In this document: piece after piece, positions 17,306 through 26,631 of the stretch | How positions within the stretch are numbered: the stretch's first letter is position 1 | Layout of the letters: each line of letters begins with the position of its first letter | From: Xanthomonas nasturtii | GTDB taxonomy: Bacteria > Pseudomonadota > Gammaproteobacteria > Xanthomonadales > Xanthomonadaceae | DNA length: 38,266 nucleotides | Direction of reading: 5' to 3' | NCBI RefSeq assembly: GCF_001660815.1 | Contig: NZ_LYMI01000036.1 | Coordinates: 1 to 38,266, forward strand | Notes under the pieces: model-generated | Seen by the model: the letters and a program-made list of their open reading frames with translations, nothing else | The model's database searches: none | What the model was told of the DNA's origin: nothing | Position numbers and translations under genes: made by a program

Positions 17306-19447
17306 TCAAAACCGCAACCGCGCACCCACCGTCCAGCTGCGCGGCGCGCCGGGATACACCCATTGCTCACTGTACGAAAACGCCGCGTAGCGACGGTCGG
17401 TGAGGTTCTCGACCCTGGCATACAGGCGCAGCCGGTCGCTCAGGTCGTAATGGCCGACCACGCGCCACACGGTGTAGGCCGGCAGCACGAAATCGGTATT
17501 GCGATCCACCGAGCCCAGCCGCTCGCCGGTGCGCGACACGCCCACACCCACCGCCGCGCTGCGTTTGCCGGTCAATGGCTGTGTGTAGTTCAAGAACGCA
17601 TTACCGCTGAAACGCGGCACATTCGGAAACCGCCGGCCCTCGGCCAGCCCGGTACCGGCGGCCGCAGGGCTGCTGCGCGTCACCCGCGAATCGGTATAGG
17701 CCAGGCCCACCGATGCGGCCAGGCGCGGGGTGAGCCTGCCGAGCAGATCCAGCTCCATGCCTTCGCTGCGCATCTGCCCCACCGGCAACGAAAAACTGGT
17801 GTCGGCCGGGTCCAGGCTCAGCACGTTTTTCTTGTCGATGCGGAATGCGGCCAGGGTGGCTTCCAGACCATCGCCGGGTTGCACGTATTTCAACCCGGTC
17901 TCCAGCGCGCGGCTCTTCTCCGGCGCAAAACTCTGCCCGTTGGCACCGACACCGCTGTTGGGGCGAAAACCCGCCGCCGCACTCGCATACAGCGACAGCG
18001 CATCGTCGACATGGAAGGTCATGCCCGCACGCGGGCTGACCACACCATCGGAAGCGCGCTGCGCGGTGCCGCGCAGGCGGTTGTCCAGATCCTGCTGGTA
18101 GTGGTCGTAGCGCACGCCGAGCAAGGCCTTCCAGCGTGCGCCCAGATCGATCTGATCCTGCGCATACACGCCCCACACCTGCTGGCGCTCGTCGGTGTCG
18201 GTGATGGTGGCCAGCCGCCCTGGCTGCGCCACGCCGTAGCGCGGCGCCAGCACGTCGATGCTGTACGGCGTGGCCGCCGCGCGTGCGCGTTGCTGAAAGC
18301 GGCTGTCGTCGAAGCGGTTGCCATCCACACCGAACAACACGTTGTGGGTGACGCTGCCCGCCTGCAATGCGCCGAGCAGCTCCGCACGCGCGGCGATATC
18401 GCGGCCCTGGTAATCGCGGTAGCGGCGTTCGCGGCGCAGCGTGCGGCGGTCGGGCTGCAGCGTCCATGGCTCGGTGGAAAACCCGCGCATGCCGCTGTCG
18501 CGGTACGTGGCGCCACCTTGTAGCGACCAGGTCCGATTCAAACCGTGCACCACGAACAGCTGATGCCCGGTGGAATGCAGATCGATATCGCCATCGCGCG
18601 GTTCGCCCAGAAAACGCGATGCCGGCAACCGGTTGGCATCGCCATCGATGGAGGTCACGCCACGATCGAACGGCGCATGGATACGCACGGCCTCCAGCTC
18701 GTACGACACCGTGGTGTCGGGCGTCGGCATCCACAACAGCGACGGCGCCAGCAAGCTGTTGTCGCTGTCGACGGTGTCGCGAAAGCTGTGCTGGTCCTTG
18801 TGCATCACATTCAAGCGGTAAGCCACGTTCTCGCTCAGTGGGCCGGTACTGTCGATGGCGGCGCGATAACTGTCGAAGCGGCCTGCCGACACATCCACGC
18901 TGTGCTGCGGTTGGAACAGCGGCTTTTTGGTGACGATATTGACCGCCCCGCCCGGCTCGCCGCGCCCGTACAACGCCGATGCTGGCCCTTTGATCACCTC
19001 GATGCTCCGCGTGTTGGCGGCATCGCGCAGGCCGTTGTAGCCGCGGCTGGCGTTGAAACCGTTGACCATGTAATCGGAACTGAAATTCGGGTCGCCGGTA
19101 AAACCGCGCATCGAGTAGCTGTCCCACAGACCGCCCAAGTTATTGGCCTTGGTAATGCCGCTGGCCAGCTCCAGTGCGCCGGCCAGATCGGTGACGCCGG
19201 CATCTTCGAGCAGGGTCTGATCGAGCACGCGCGCACTGATTGGCAGGTCGCGCAGCGGCGCATCGGTCTTGGTGGCACCCGTGATGCTCAGCGCGCGGTA
19301 CGGCGTGTACTGGCTGCGCACCTGCACCGCATCCAGGTCGCGCGCCTGCGGCTCGGCAGCCTGGGCAAATGGGCTGACACCTGCGCAGCTCAGCGCGCTG
19401 AGCAGGGGCAGCGTGTGCAGCATGCGGCGGCGCGGGAACACGGGCAT
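17306..19447 (-). CDS. TonB-dependent siderophore-type receptor
   Basis: The 713-residue outer-membrane receptor has a signal peptide (LLSALSCAGVSPFAQA), a TonB-box region DLDAVQVRSQ, and a plug domain with LPISARVLDQ, YSMRGF, YMVNGFNA, IEVIKGPASALYGRGEPGG and VNIVTKKP. A barrel of about 22 strands ends in GARLRF with a terminal phenylalanine. The plug pattern is that of FhuA/FpvA-type ferric siderophore receptors. The start at 19447 has AGGAG upstream and excludes a long unrelated open extension. Its stop faces the DUF2894 stop 52 bases away. It is the last gene of a minus-strand cluster behind three ABC genes. Confidence 0.92.
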   Translation of the reverse strand: MPVFPRRRMLHTLPLLSALSCAGVSPFAQAAEPQARDLDAVQVRSQYTPYRALSITGATKTDAPLRDLPISARVLDQTLLEDAGVTDLAGALELASGITKANNLGGLWDSYSMRGFTGDPNFSSDYMVNGFNASRGYNGLRDAANTRSIEVIKGPASALYGRGEPGGAVNIVTKKPLFQPQHSVDVSAGRFDSYRAAIDSTGPLSENVAYRLNVMHKDQHSFRDTVDSDNSLLAPSLLWMPTPDTTVSYELEAVRIHAPFDRGVTSIDGDANRLPASRFLGEPRDGDIDLHSTGHQLFVVHGLNRTWSLQGGATYRDSGMRGFSTEPWTLQPDRRTLRRERRYRDYQGRDIAARAELLGALQAGSVTHNVLFGVDGNRFDDSRFQQRARAAATPYSIDVLAPRYGVAQPGRLATITDTDERQQVWGVYAQDQIDLGARWKALLGVRYDHYQQDLDNRLRGTAQRASDGVVSPRAGMTFHVDDALSLYASAAAGFRPNSGVGANGQSFAPEKSRALETGLKYVQPGDGLEATLAAFRIDKKNVLSLDPADTSFSLPVGQMRSEGMELDLLGRLTPRLAASVGLAYTDSRVTRSSPAAAGTGLAEGRRFPNVPRFSGNAFLNYTQPLTGKRSAAVGVGVSRTGERLGSVDRNTDFVLPAYTVWRVVGHYDLSDRLRLYARVENLTDRRYAAFSYSEQWVYPGAPRSWTVGARLRF

Positions 19448-19533
19448 CGGGCAGAACTCCTGAAGGACCGCGGCGCAGCATGTCCGGGTCGCACGTAAAA
19501 CAACGAAGAGTGATCGGTGAAACGCAGCCGCCG

Positions 19534-20802
19534 CTATGAGGCGGGATCGGCCATTGCATCGAAACATGGCGCACGCCCGAAGTCGTCGCGCGTAAACGGA
19601 CGGTCGCGGAACAGATAGCCGTAGTAGAACGTGCGCAACGCGTGGTGATAGGCGCGAATACGGTCCTGATACGCCAGCTGCGCCTGCAGATCGGTACCGG
19701 CCAGGCGGGTCAGCGCCGCCTGCAGCGCCACCGGCGGCAACACGCTGGCAACGCGTTGCGCCAGCGCGTCGCGCCGCTGCAATCCGTGGCGATACGCTGC
19801 CACCTGCGGCGCCACCTGCTGGTCGCCGTTTTCGTGGAACGCGAAATACCACTTGTAATGGAAGGTAGCGGTCAGCGGCGCCGAATCGGCCCATTGTGGA
19901 TTGCGCGCGTAGAACGCCTGCATGGTGTGCTGGCGCGGAATATCCCAGGCATGGTTGACCGCCTCGCGCTGCAACCGCGCGATCTCGGTGCCCTGGTTGA
20001 CCGGCACCGCCTGATTGATTGCCACATGCGCCAGCGCCGGCGCCACCAACGCCAGCACCACCCAGCAGGTGGCCAAGGCGGTGGCATGCGCCGCAGGCCG
20101 CCACTGGATGCGGCCGACCAGCACCGACAGCAGCACCCAGAACAGCAGATAGGCCAGGCCCAGTGCGAGCACTGCCAGTTGCTGCAGCAAGGGCACCGCA
20201 GTGAGCGTGGCGGCAATCACAAACGGTACGCTCACGCACACCAGTACCGCGGCGGCCCGCACCACCACGCGCCGCACCAGCAGCGCAGCACCCGCTCCCG
20301 GCAGCGCCGCAAGCATGCGTGCCCGCCCGGCCTCGCGCTCGCCCGAACGCAGGTCGAACAGCAGCGCGATCACGAACAACGGCAGCAGAAACACCAGCAC
20401 GAATGCATAGTCGAAGCGGCCTGCCAGTGCGAGTTCGGGGTTGTAGCTGTCGCCATCGTGGATCTGCGCTTCCAGCCCCAGTGCGCGCACGCGCAAGATA
20501 TACGGCGAGACATCGCGCATGCCCACCGCCGCAAACGCCAGCGGCGATGGCATGTCCCAGGTCGGGTGAAAGCTGTAATACGCCGCACTGCCGGCATCGT
20601 TGGAGCGCGCCACGTAGGCTTCCACCGCAGCGCTGTCTTCGCGCTGCAGCGCTGCAATCTTTGCGATGTGGTCGCGCTGCACTGCAATCACGTGCTGCCC
20701 GGACAGCAGGCTGCAGACCGTCAGCACGGCAAGCAACAGCAACCCGGCAAGCGCCGCGCGTGCGCGCAGCAGCAACAGCAGTTCGTATTTCCACAGCACC
20801 AT
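19534..20802 (-). CDS. ABC-2 type permease, DUF3526 family
   Basis: This 422-residue membrane protein has a first helix at the N-terminus (LALAG-type stretch after MVLWKYELLLLLRARAAL). A large extracytoplasmic loop of about 110 residues with SFHPTWDMPSPLAF follows. Four further helices then appear (FVLVFLLPLFVIALLF and later LAVLALGLAYLLFWVLL) before a second soluble domain. That layout is DUF3526/ABC-2. It overlaps the stop of the preceding permease by one base (TGATG), so it is translated in step. With its twin and the ATPase it forms one transporter; the cargo is unknown. Confidence 0.82.
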   Translation of the reverse strand: MVLWKYELLLLLRARAALAGLLLLAVLTVCSLLSGQHVIAVQRDHIAKIAALQREDSAAVEAYVARSNDAGSAAYYSFHPTWDMPSPLAFAAVGMRDVSPYILRVRALGLEAQIHDGDSYNPELALAGRFDYAFVLVFLLPLFVIALLFDLRSGEREAGRARMLAALPGAGAALLVRRVVVRAAAVLVCVSVPFVIAATLTAVPLLQQLAVLALGLAYLLFWVLLSVLVGRIQWRPAAHATALATCWVVLALVAPALAHVAINQAVPVNQGTEIARLQREAVNHAWDIPRQHTMQAFYARNPQWADSAPLTATFHYKWYFAFHENGDQQVAPQVAAYRHGLQRRDALAQRVASVLPPVALQAALTRLAGTDLQAQLAYQDRIRAYHHALRTFYYGYLFRDRPFTRDDFGRAPCFDAMADPAS

Positions 20803-22238
20803 CAGCGCACCACTCCCACACGTCGCCCGGCTGCAACCAGCATGCACAGCGCGGCGAGCAACCAGGCACCGATCAGGCCAAACGCCGCGCCTGCGGTGGC
20901 GATCACCTCGTCGCTGGACGCCGGCTGGAAAGCGAACACCGGGACCTCATGCCAATGCGCCGACGAAATGCGCTTGCGGCGGTCGGCGCCGGCGTCCTGC
21001 GCGGTGTCGTCGGCCATGCTCACCGCCTCGGCCTGCAGCTGGTTGAGCTGCTGCACCAGCGTGTAGCGGTAGTGTTCGGCCTGCGCCAGAAAGCGCACAT
21101 GCGCGCGCAGATCGGTTTCTGCCAGGGTCATCGACACCTCGCGCAGCGCCACCGTCGGGCTGAGCAACGCAAATGCACGCACCAGCAGATTCTGTTGCTG
21201 CTGGATGTCCGCATCGCGGCCTGCATAGCGTTCGAACAGGCTGGAGGTCAGCCGCTCGCCTTCCAGCGCCAGCAAGCCCTTGTAGTTCACCGGCAGGTCT
21301 TCCACGCGCTGCACGCCGTAGCGCGCCAGGGTCTGTTGCTTGAACTGCGCGAAATGCGGGTCGTCCGGGTTGTGGCTGTCGCCGAGCGTGCGCAGGTCGC
21401 GCTGGATCGCCACGTCGGTCTCCAAGCGGGTCGGCAGGCGATACGCCGCACTGGCCACATCCGGTGCCACGCGCGGCACCAGCAAGGCCAGCCACACCCA
21501 CACGGCCAGCGACACCAGCAGCGCATCGCGGCCGCGGCGGCACAGCATCGACACCGCCAGCACCAGCGCGCACCACACCAGCAGATACACGCTGTAGGCC
21601 AGCACCAGCAGCGCAACCAGTACTGCCTGGCCGGGCAACAGCGCAATCGGCGCCAGGCCGACCAAGGCCGGCAGCAGGCAGGCCCCGGCCACCGCCGCCA
21701 GCGCGAGATATTTGCCACCAAGCAATTGCCGGCGCGTGGCGCCTTGCAGCAACAGCGCGCGCAAGGTGCCGGCCTCCTGCTCGCGCGCCACGGCCCCATA
21801 GCCCAGGAACACCAGCATCAACGGCGCCAGCACCTGCAACACGAACGCAGGCGTCAACTGGCCGAAACGCACCAGCAACGAACTCTGACGTACATCGCCG
21901 AAGTTGGCGGTGTTCTGGCGGTGGCCTTCCAGAAACATGCTGTTGCCGGTGAATGCATCCACGCCGGAATCGAATGCGGCCAGCGCCGGCAACGGCCGAT
22001 AGATGAAGTGGCCGTAATGCACCACGCGATGCGGATGCCGGTCCGGTTGCGCCTCGAATGCCTGCTGCGCAGCCTGTTGCTGGCGCGCACGGAAATCGGC
22101 GACTTCGCGCTGCTGCTGCGCCGCGGTCAACGTGGCCACCAGCGTGAGCAGCATCAGCAACACCACGCCGATGGCCGCGGAACGGTTGCGCGCCATGAAG
22201 CGCAGTTCTTCGCGCGCGACCAGCAGCACGGGACTCAT
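20802..22238 (-). CDS. ABC-2 type permease, DUF3526-like (first of the pair)
   Basis: The 478-residue protein starts MSPVLLVAREELRFMARN, typical of ABC-2 permeases, followed by a helix (IGVVLLMLLTLVATLTA), a large periplasmic loop (HRVVHYGHFIYRPLPAL) and a helix bundle with MLVFLGYGAVAREQEAGTL and GGKYLALAAVAGACLLPALV, the cytoplasmic coupling region. A long periplasmic domain precedes the last helix. The start at 22238 is chosen by family resemblance; the frame is open further upstream inside the ATPase gene. It sits ten bases after the ATPase stop. Confidence 0.82.
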   Translation of the reverse strand: MSPVLLVAREELRFMARNRSAAIGVVLLMLLTLVATLTAAQQQREVADFRARQQQAAQQAFEAQPDRHPHRVVHYGHFIYRPLPALAAFDSGVDAFTGNSMFLEGHRQNTANFGDVRQSSLLVRFGQLTPAFVLQVLAPLMLVFLGYGAVAREQEAGTLRALLLQGATRRQLLGGKYLALAAVAGACLLPALVGLAPIALLPGQAVLVALLVLAYSVYLLVWCALVLAVSMLCRRGRDALLVSLAVWVWLALLVPRVAPDVASAAYRLPTRLETDVAIQRDLRTLGDSHNPDDPHFAQFKQQTLARYGVQRVEDLPVNYKGLLALEGERLTSSLFERYAGRDADIQQQQNLLVRAFALLSPTVALREVSMTLAETDLRAHVRFLAQAEHYRYTLVQQLNQLQAEAVSMADDTAQDAGADRRKRISSAHWHEVPVFAFQPASSDEVIATAGAAFGLIGAWLLAALCMLVAAGRRVGVVR

Positions 22239-22248
22239 GCGTGCAGCC

Positions 22249-22971
22249 TCACGCAGCCTGGTCCTGCGGGCGCGCGAAACGTGCATGCAGGGTGCGCACA
22301 TCGAAGCCGCTGTCGCCGGCGCCGATATCCTCGGCAATCCGGCCGTTTTCGAGAAAACCAATACGGTCGGCGACATCCACTGCACCGAGCAGATCGTGCG
22401 TGACCATCAGCACCGCGCCGCCGCGTTCGCGCACGCTGCTCACCAACCGATTGAAGTCGGCGATGGCGCGCGGGTCCAGCCCGGAGGTGGGCTCATCCAG
22501 CAGCAGCACCGGCACCTGGCGCAGCGTGGCCACGGCGATGGCCACTTTCTGCCGCATGCCCTTGGAAAACCCCGCCAGCCGCTGCGCCCAGGCATCGCGC
22601 TGCAGGCCGGCGGCCGCGAACGCCTCGCCGATGGCGGCCTGGCTACGACGCTGGCCGGCCAGGGCGAGCAGATAGTCGGCATTTTCCAGCGCGCTCAGAT
22701 GCTCGTAGAGCGCCACGTTTTCCGGCAGATACGCCAGCCGCGCACGCGCCTTGCCTGGGTCGGCGACAGGATCTACGCCATCCACCCGCAGGCTGCCGGA
22801 GACGGGTTTGACGAAGCCCAGCAACGTGGACAGCGTGGACGACTTGCCAGCGCCGTTACCACCCAGCAAGGCATAGACGGTGCCCGGCGCAACGTCCAGG
22901 TTCAGCCCCTGCAGCACGGCGCGGCCACGGTAGGCCACATGCAGGTCGGAGATTGAAATCGCGGGAGTCAT
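22249..22971 (-). CDS. ABC transporter ATPase (NosF/CcmA type)
   Basis: The 240-residue ATPase has Walker A GGNGAGKSS (37-45), Q-loop LPENVALYEHL, signature FSKGMRQK and Walker B VLLLDEPTSGLD, then the H-loop VLMVTHDL. Its order of motifs and length fit the ABC-2 export group (NosF, CcmA). It energises the two DUF3526 permeases encoded directly downstream. Starts at 22971 (MTPAISISDL) and 22989 (MPASPPM) are both possible; neither has a strong ribosome site. The putative operator at 23008-23030 lies just upstream. Confidence 0.88.
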   Translation of the reverse strand: MTPAISISDLHVAYRGRAVLQGLNLDVAPGTVYALLGGNGAGKSSTLSTLLGFVKPVSGSLRVDGVDPVADPGKARARLAYLPENVALYEHLSALENADYLLALAGQRRSQAAIGEAFAAAGLQRDAWAQRLAGFSKGMRQKVAIAVATLRQVPVLLLDEPTSGLDPRAIADFNRLVSSVRERGGAVLMVTHDLLGAVDVADRIGFLENGRIAEDIGAGDSGFDVRTLHARFARPQDQAA

Positions 22972-23007
22972 TGGTGGGCTGGCAGGCATGAGCAAACACG
23001 GTACGAC

Positions 23008-23030
23008 GAAATGATACGTTATCACATTGC
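23008..23030 (-). promoter_or_regulatory. AT-rich imperfect palindrome, Zur/Fur-like operator candidate
   Basis: The 23-base stretch contains TGATA-CGT-TATCA (23012-23024) inside GAAATG...CATTGC, an AT-rich island in GC-rich sequence. It resembles the GAAATG...CATTTC outline of Zur sites, but the inner bases do not match the consensus well. It overlaps a possible -10 (TATCAT on the minus strand, 23011-23016) and lies 20-40 bases before the ATPase start codons. Control of the TonB/ABC cluster by metal is inferred from this and the gene content. Confidence 0.45.
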
Positions 23031-23106
23031 CGGTACGGCCCGGATCGGCCGCGCCATGCGCTTGTGCCCGAGGGAGGCCTGCACCAACTAGCGCCCACGC
23101 CCCGCG

Positions 23107-23673
23107 TCAGGCCTTCTTCGGCGATACCCACATCGAAATGATCGCGCGAAACACCGCCGTACCCGCAGTGTCGTGGACCAGCACGTCCACCTTGTATTCG
23201 CCGGCTTCATGGAAGCTGGCGTCGGCCACCAGCGGTTGCGCGATGGCGACCACCGAGCTCTCGGCCTTCTTGATGTCATCGACCTGCATGCCGCGCGGAA
23301 TCCAGCGATGGGTGGCCGGGACCGTCACCTCGGTCATGGTGCCGCCGGCCAGCTCGGCCAGGTTGCACATGGCGATCGCATCCACGGTGCCGATATGGTT
23401 GAGAACGCGCCGGCGTTTGCGCATGGTGATTTCGCAATATCCCGGTCGCAGGGCAATAAACCGTGGCGCAATCGTGCCGAAGTACGGCACCTTCAAACAC
23501 AGCAGCCGCGAGAACAACCCCTTGCCACCCGGCTTGTCGTGGAGGCGATTCCAGATAGCGCTTGTCGGCTGCTTGCTGGCTATTGCTGTCGTCTGCAGAG
23601 TTGGGAGACGCCAGCACACCACTGGGTATGGAAGGCATCCAATGGATGCGCGCCCGTCTGGCGATGACCGCAT
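23107..23673 (-). CDS. DUF4442 hotdog-fold protein (PaaI thioesterase-like)
   Basis: The conserved part, beginning SAIWNRLHDKPGGKGLFSRL, carries PYFGTIAPRFIALRPGYCEI, RKRRRVLNHIGTVDAIAMCN and AELAGGTMTEV, typical of the DUF4442 hotdog family related to acyl-CoA thioesterases. The N-terminus is unclear. In this frame the only ATG is at 23673, with an atypical stretch (GCLPYPVVCWRLPTLQ), while the adjacent frame offers a natural-looking start (MPSIPSGVLASPNSADDS) that would need a frameshift near 23575. GTG or TTG starts inside the frame are also possible. Function is probably thioester hydrolysis or binding; substrate unknown. Confidence 0.78.
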   Translation of the reverse strand: MRSSPDGRASIGCLPYPVVCWRLPTLQTTAIASKQPTSAIWNRLHDKPGGKGLFSRLLCLKVPYFGTIAPRFIALRPGYCEITMRKRRRVLNHIGTVDAIAMCNLAELAGGTMTEVTVPATHRWIPRGMQVDDIKKAESSVVAIAQPLVADASFHEAGEYKVDVLVHDTAGTAVFRAIISMWVSPKKA

Positions 23674-23890
23674 TGAAGAAACAGCCGCATCCGAAATGTT
23701 ACTGTATTACGCGGTCACCATTGCCTTTGCGGTGACGTTGCTGGCAGTGCTCCCGTCGCCTCGCTGCTGGACGCCAGTGCGCAGCCCGTCGTGGCACGCG
23801 CACTCCAGCCGCGGCCATGCACGCCGACGCCGAGGCTGCCGCCGGCAGCAACAGACACCGCCCTCCCCATTCGAGACCCTCACGTCCTAC

Positions 23891-25753
23891 ATGACCTCCG
23901 TTACGCGCCGCTTTTTCCAACACACCGCCCTCCACGCATCCGACCTGCCCGCTCCGGCTCATGCCGATGCCCACCACACATCGCGCAGCAGCGTACGCGC
24001 TGCCACGTTGCTGGCCGCAGCGTTGTTCGCCACTGCCAAACTCAACGCGCAGCCCATCGATGCCAGCGCGCCGTTGCCGCCGGTGCGCGCATGGCACGGT
24101 GCAAGCGAGGCCTTGATCGTGGCGCCGGGCGATCCGTGGAGTACGCCGGCCGAGCGCAGCGATTTCGTCAGCACGCCCAGCTACGAAGAAACGCGCGCGT
24201 GGTTGCAACGCCTGGTCGCCGCCTCGCCGCTGCTGTCGCTGGAAGTATTCGGCAAGACCAGCGAAGGGCGCGACCTGCTGCTGGTGCGCGCGCACAAGGG
24301 CGAGCCCGGCAAACCCGTGGTGCTGGCGCAGGCCGGTATCCACGGCGGCGAGATCGATGGCAAGGACGCCGGCCTGATGCTGCTGCGCGACATCGCCCAG
24401 CGCGGCAAGGACGATCTGCTGGATGCGGTGGACTTCGTGTTCGTGCCCATACTCAACAGCGACGGCCACGAACAACGCGGCCCGCTCATCGGCGCCGCAT
24501 TGCGTGGCCCGCAACAGATGGGCTGGAACACCACCACGCGCGGCATCAACCTCAATCGCGATTACCTCAACCTGGAAGCGCCGGAGACGCGCGCGATGGT
24601 CACGTTGCTGCACACGCTCGACCCCGCGCTGTATATCGACCTGCATGTCAGCGGCGGGCTCGATCATCAATACGACATCACCTTTACCTTCGCCGGTTGG
24701 GGCACGTACGCACGTTCGCGCGCCACTGCCGGCTGGCTGCAGCAACGCTTCACGCCGGCCGTCAACGCTGCGCTGCGCAGCCAGGGCCACACGCCTGCGA
24801 TCTACCCCAGCCTGATCGACGAAGATGCGCCACGCTCGGGCCTGCGCCATTCGCCGGAAGGCCCGCGTTATTCCACCGGCTACGGCGATTTCGCCGGCAT
24901 TCCCACCGTGCTGGTGGAAAACCACCGGCTGAAGTCGTACCGGCAGCGCGTGCTCGGCGACTACGTCCTGCTCGAAGAAGCGCTGCGCCTGGTCGGTCGC
25001 GACGCAAGCAAGATCGCTGCCGCCAAGCGGGCCGATCGTGCCGCACGTCCGCAGGAATTGATGGTGGCCTGGGAACGCCTGCCGCAGCCGATCGACCACA
25101 TCGCATTCAAGGGTGTGACCTATACCCGCGCGCTGTCGCCGGTCTCCGGGCGGCAGGAATTGCGCTGGGAAGGCCGCGATGAAACCTGGACGATGCCGGT
25201 GATCGGTTACCGCCAGACGCAGGCGGTGCACTACCCGGTGGCCTGGTGGATTCCGCCCGGCTACGACGACGTGCTTGCGTTGCTCAACACGCATGGCATC
25301 CGGTACGAACGTCTGCAGCAGCAGCGCCAGCGCACGGTGCAGCAGATGCGCATTACCAACACTACCGACGCCACCAGCAAGCAGGTCGCGCACACAGACA
25401 GCGTGGACGAGTTCTTCCCTGCCGGCAGCATCCGCGTGCCCGCCGATCAGCCGATGCGCATGCTGGCAGCGGCATTACTGGAACCGAACAGCAGCGATTC
25501 ATTGCTGGCCAGCGGGCGTTTTCGTAATGCCGGTAGCCCGGATAGTGGCTTGTATGGCACCGAGCTGGTGGACTTCAGCGAACGCGTGTTGCGCAACGAT
25601 GCCGCATTACGCAGCGAATTCGAGCAGAAACTAGCCAGTGATGCTGCATTCCGTGCCGATGGCGATGCGCGTCTACAGTGGATTTACACGCGCTCGCCCT
25701 ACGCGGCGATCACCGGCTGGCGGTATCCAGTGCGGCGCGAGGTGGCGCAATAG
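23891..25753 (+). CDS. M14 family zinc carboxypeptidase, exported
   Basis: The 620-residue protein has the M14 zinc ligands H151 and E154 ([13 protein letters not shown]) and H252 ([12 protein letters not shown]), with catalytic glutamate E343 in [25 protein letters not shown] and [10 protein letters not shown] form the substrate pocket. A hydrophobic export signal sits unusually deep, at about 36-54 ([19 protein letters not shown]), so either the signal has a long head or the real start differs. After the peptidase domain, some 250 residues form a C-terminal region of unknown role. It probably trims peptides or peptidoglycan fragments in the periplasm or outside. Confidence 0.87.
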   Translation: MTSVTRRFFQHTALHASDLPAPAHADAHHTSRSSVRAATLLAAALFATAKLNAQPIDASAPLPPVRAWHGASEALIVAPGDPWSTPAERSDFVSTPSYEETRAWLQRLVAASPLLSLEVFGKTSEGRDLLLVRAHKGEPGKPVVLAQAGIHGGEIDGKDAGLMLLRDIAQRGKDDLLDAVDFVFVPILNSDGHEQRGPLIGAALRGPQQMGWNTTTRGINLNRDYLNLEAPETRAMVTLLHTLDPALYIDLHVSGGLDHQYDITFTFAGWGTYARSRATAGWLQQRFTPAVNAALRSQGHTPAIYPSLIDEDAPRSGLRHSPEGPRYSTGYGDFAGIPTVLVENHRLKSYRQRVLGDYVLLEEALRLVGRDASKIAAAKRADRAARPQELMVAWERLPQPIDHIAFKGVTYTRALSPVSGRQELRWEGRDETWTMPVIGYRQTQAVHYPVAWWIPPGYDDVLALLNTHGIRYERLQQQRQRTVQQMRITNTTDATSKQVAHTDSVDEFFPAGSIRVPADQPMRMLAAALLEPNSSDSLLASGRFRNAGSPDSGLYGTELVDFSERVLRNDAALRSEFEQKLASDAAFRADGDARLQWIYTRSPYAAITGWRYPVRREVAQ

Positions 25754-25835
25754 CGCCGCGCTTACCCGCAGCGCTTATCGCAGAGCGGGCGCCATCAACG
25801 GCGCATGCTCGGCCATCAGCGCAATCACCCAATCG

Positions 25836-26552
25836 ATGAACACCGAGCAGCAGGCGGCCAACCTGGAAGAAACCGCTGCATCGATGGAAGAACTCACCGC
25901 CACCGTCAAGCAGAACGCCGAACACGCGCATCAGGCCAACGAGCTCGCCCGCAGCGCCGCTGGCGTGGCATCCAGGGGCGGCGAAGTGGTCAGCCAGGTG
26001 GTCGGCACCATGTCCGGTATCGAAACCTCGTCCAAGAAGATTGCCGAGATCATCAGCGTCATCGATGGCATCGCCTTCCAGACCAATATCCTGGCGTTGA
26101 ATGCCGCGGTGAAGGCGGCGCGTGCCGGCGAACAGGGCCGCGGGTTGGCGGTGGTGGCCAGCGAAGTGCGCTCGCTGGCGCAGCGCTCCTCCGGCGCGGC
26201 GAAGAAGATCAAGGAATTGATCGACGCCTCGGTGGGCAAGGTGGCCGAAGGCTCGGCGCTGGTGCACAAGGCCGGCACCACCATGACCGAAATCGTGGCC
26301 AGCGTGAATCGCGTTACCGACATCATGGGGCAGATCACCGCCGCTTCCAGCGAGCAGTCGGCCGGCATCGAGCAGGTCAACCGGACCGTGATCCAGATGG
26401 ACAAGGCCACCCGGCAAAACGCCGCACTGGTGGAAGAAGCCATGGTCGCCGCGCGCGCGATGGAGACCCAGTCCGGCACCCTCACCCAGCTGGTGGCGTT
26501 GTTCCAGCCGGAGCCTGCGACCGAGCAACACCTGGAAAAACACGTTGCCTGA
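25836..26552 (+). pseudogene. Methyl-accepting chemotaxis protein, C-terminal signalling fragment
   Basis: From ATG 25836 the 238-residue frame reads [18 protein letters not shown], then [19 protein letters not shown] helix sequence ([20 protein letters not shown]) and the hairpin tip EVRSLAQRS, then the return helix [18 protein letters not shown]. This is the cytoplasmic four-helix signalling domain. Sensor, membrane helices and HAMP domain are all missing; the resemblance begins abruptly about 80 bases after the peptidase stop. Some consensus residues differ ([11 protein letters not shown] for AAVEAARAGEQ), and there is no CheR-docking pentapeptide. It is a 5'-truncated receptor, possibly still expressed as a soluble fragment. 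Confidence 0.82.
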
Positions 26553-26596
26553 CGGGTCGATCCGTTGACCGGATCGGCTTCTTGCAACGTTCGAAA

Positions 26597-26631
26597 CCCT
26601 CTTCTGCATGCGCTGCAGAAGGGGGTTTTTT
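26597..26631 (+). terminator. Strong rho-independent terminator
   Basis: CCCTCTTCTGCA (26597-26608) pairs with TGCAGAAGGGGG (26614-26625), giving a 12-bp stem with one G-T pair, followed by six T residues. It lies 45 bases after the chemotaxis fragment and was probably its original terminator. Confidence 0.85.

Noticed and set aside
19448..20869. Long in-frame extension upstream of the TonB receptor, making a 1187-residue protein
   Set aside because: The extension is the antisense-like wrong frame of the DUF3526 permease; the receptor has its own signal peptide and ribosome site at 19447.
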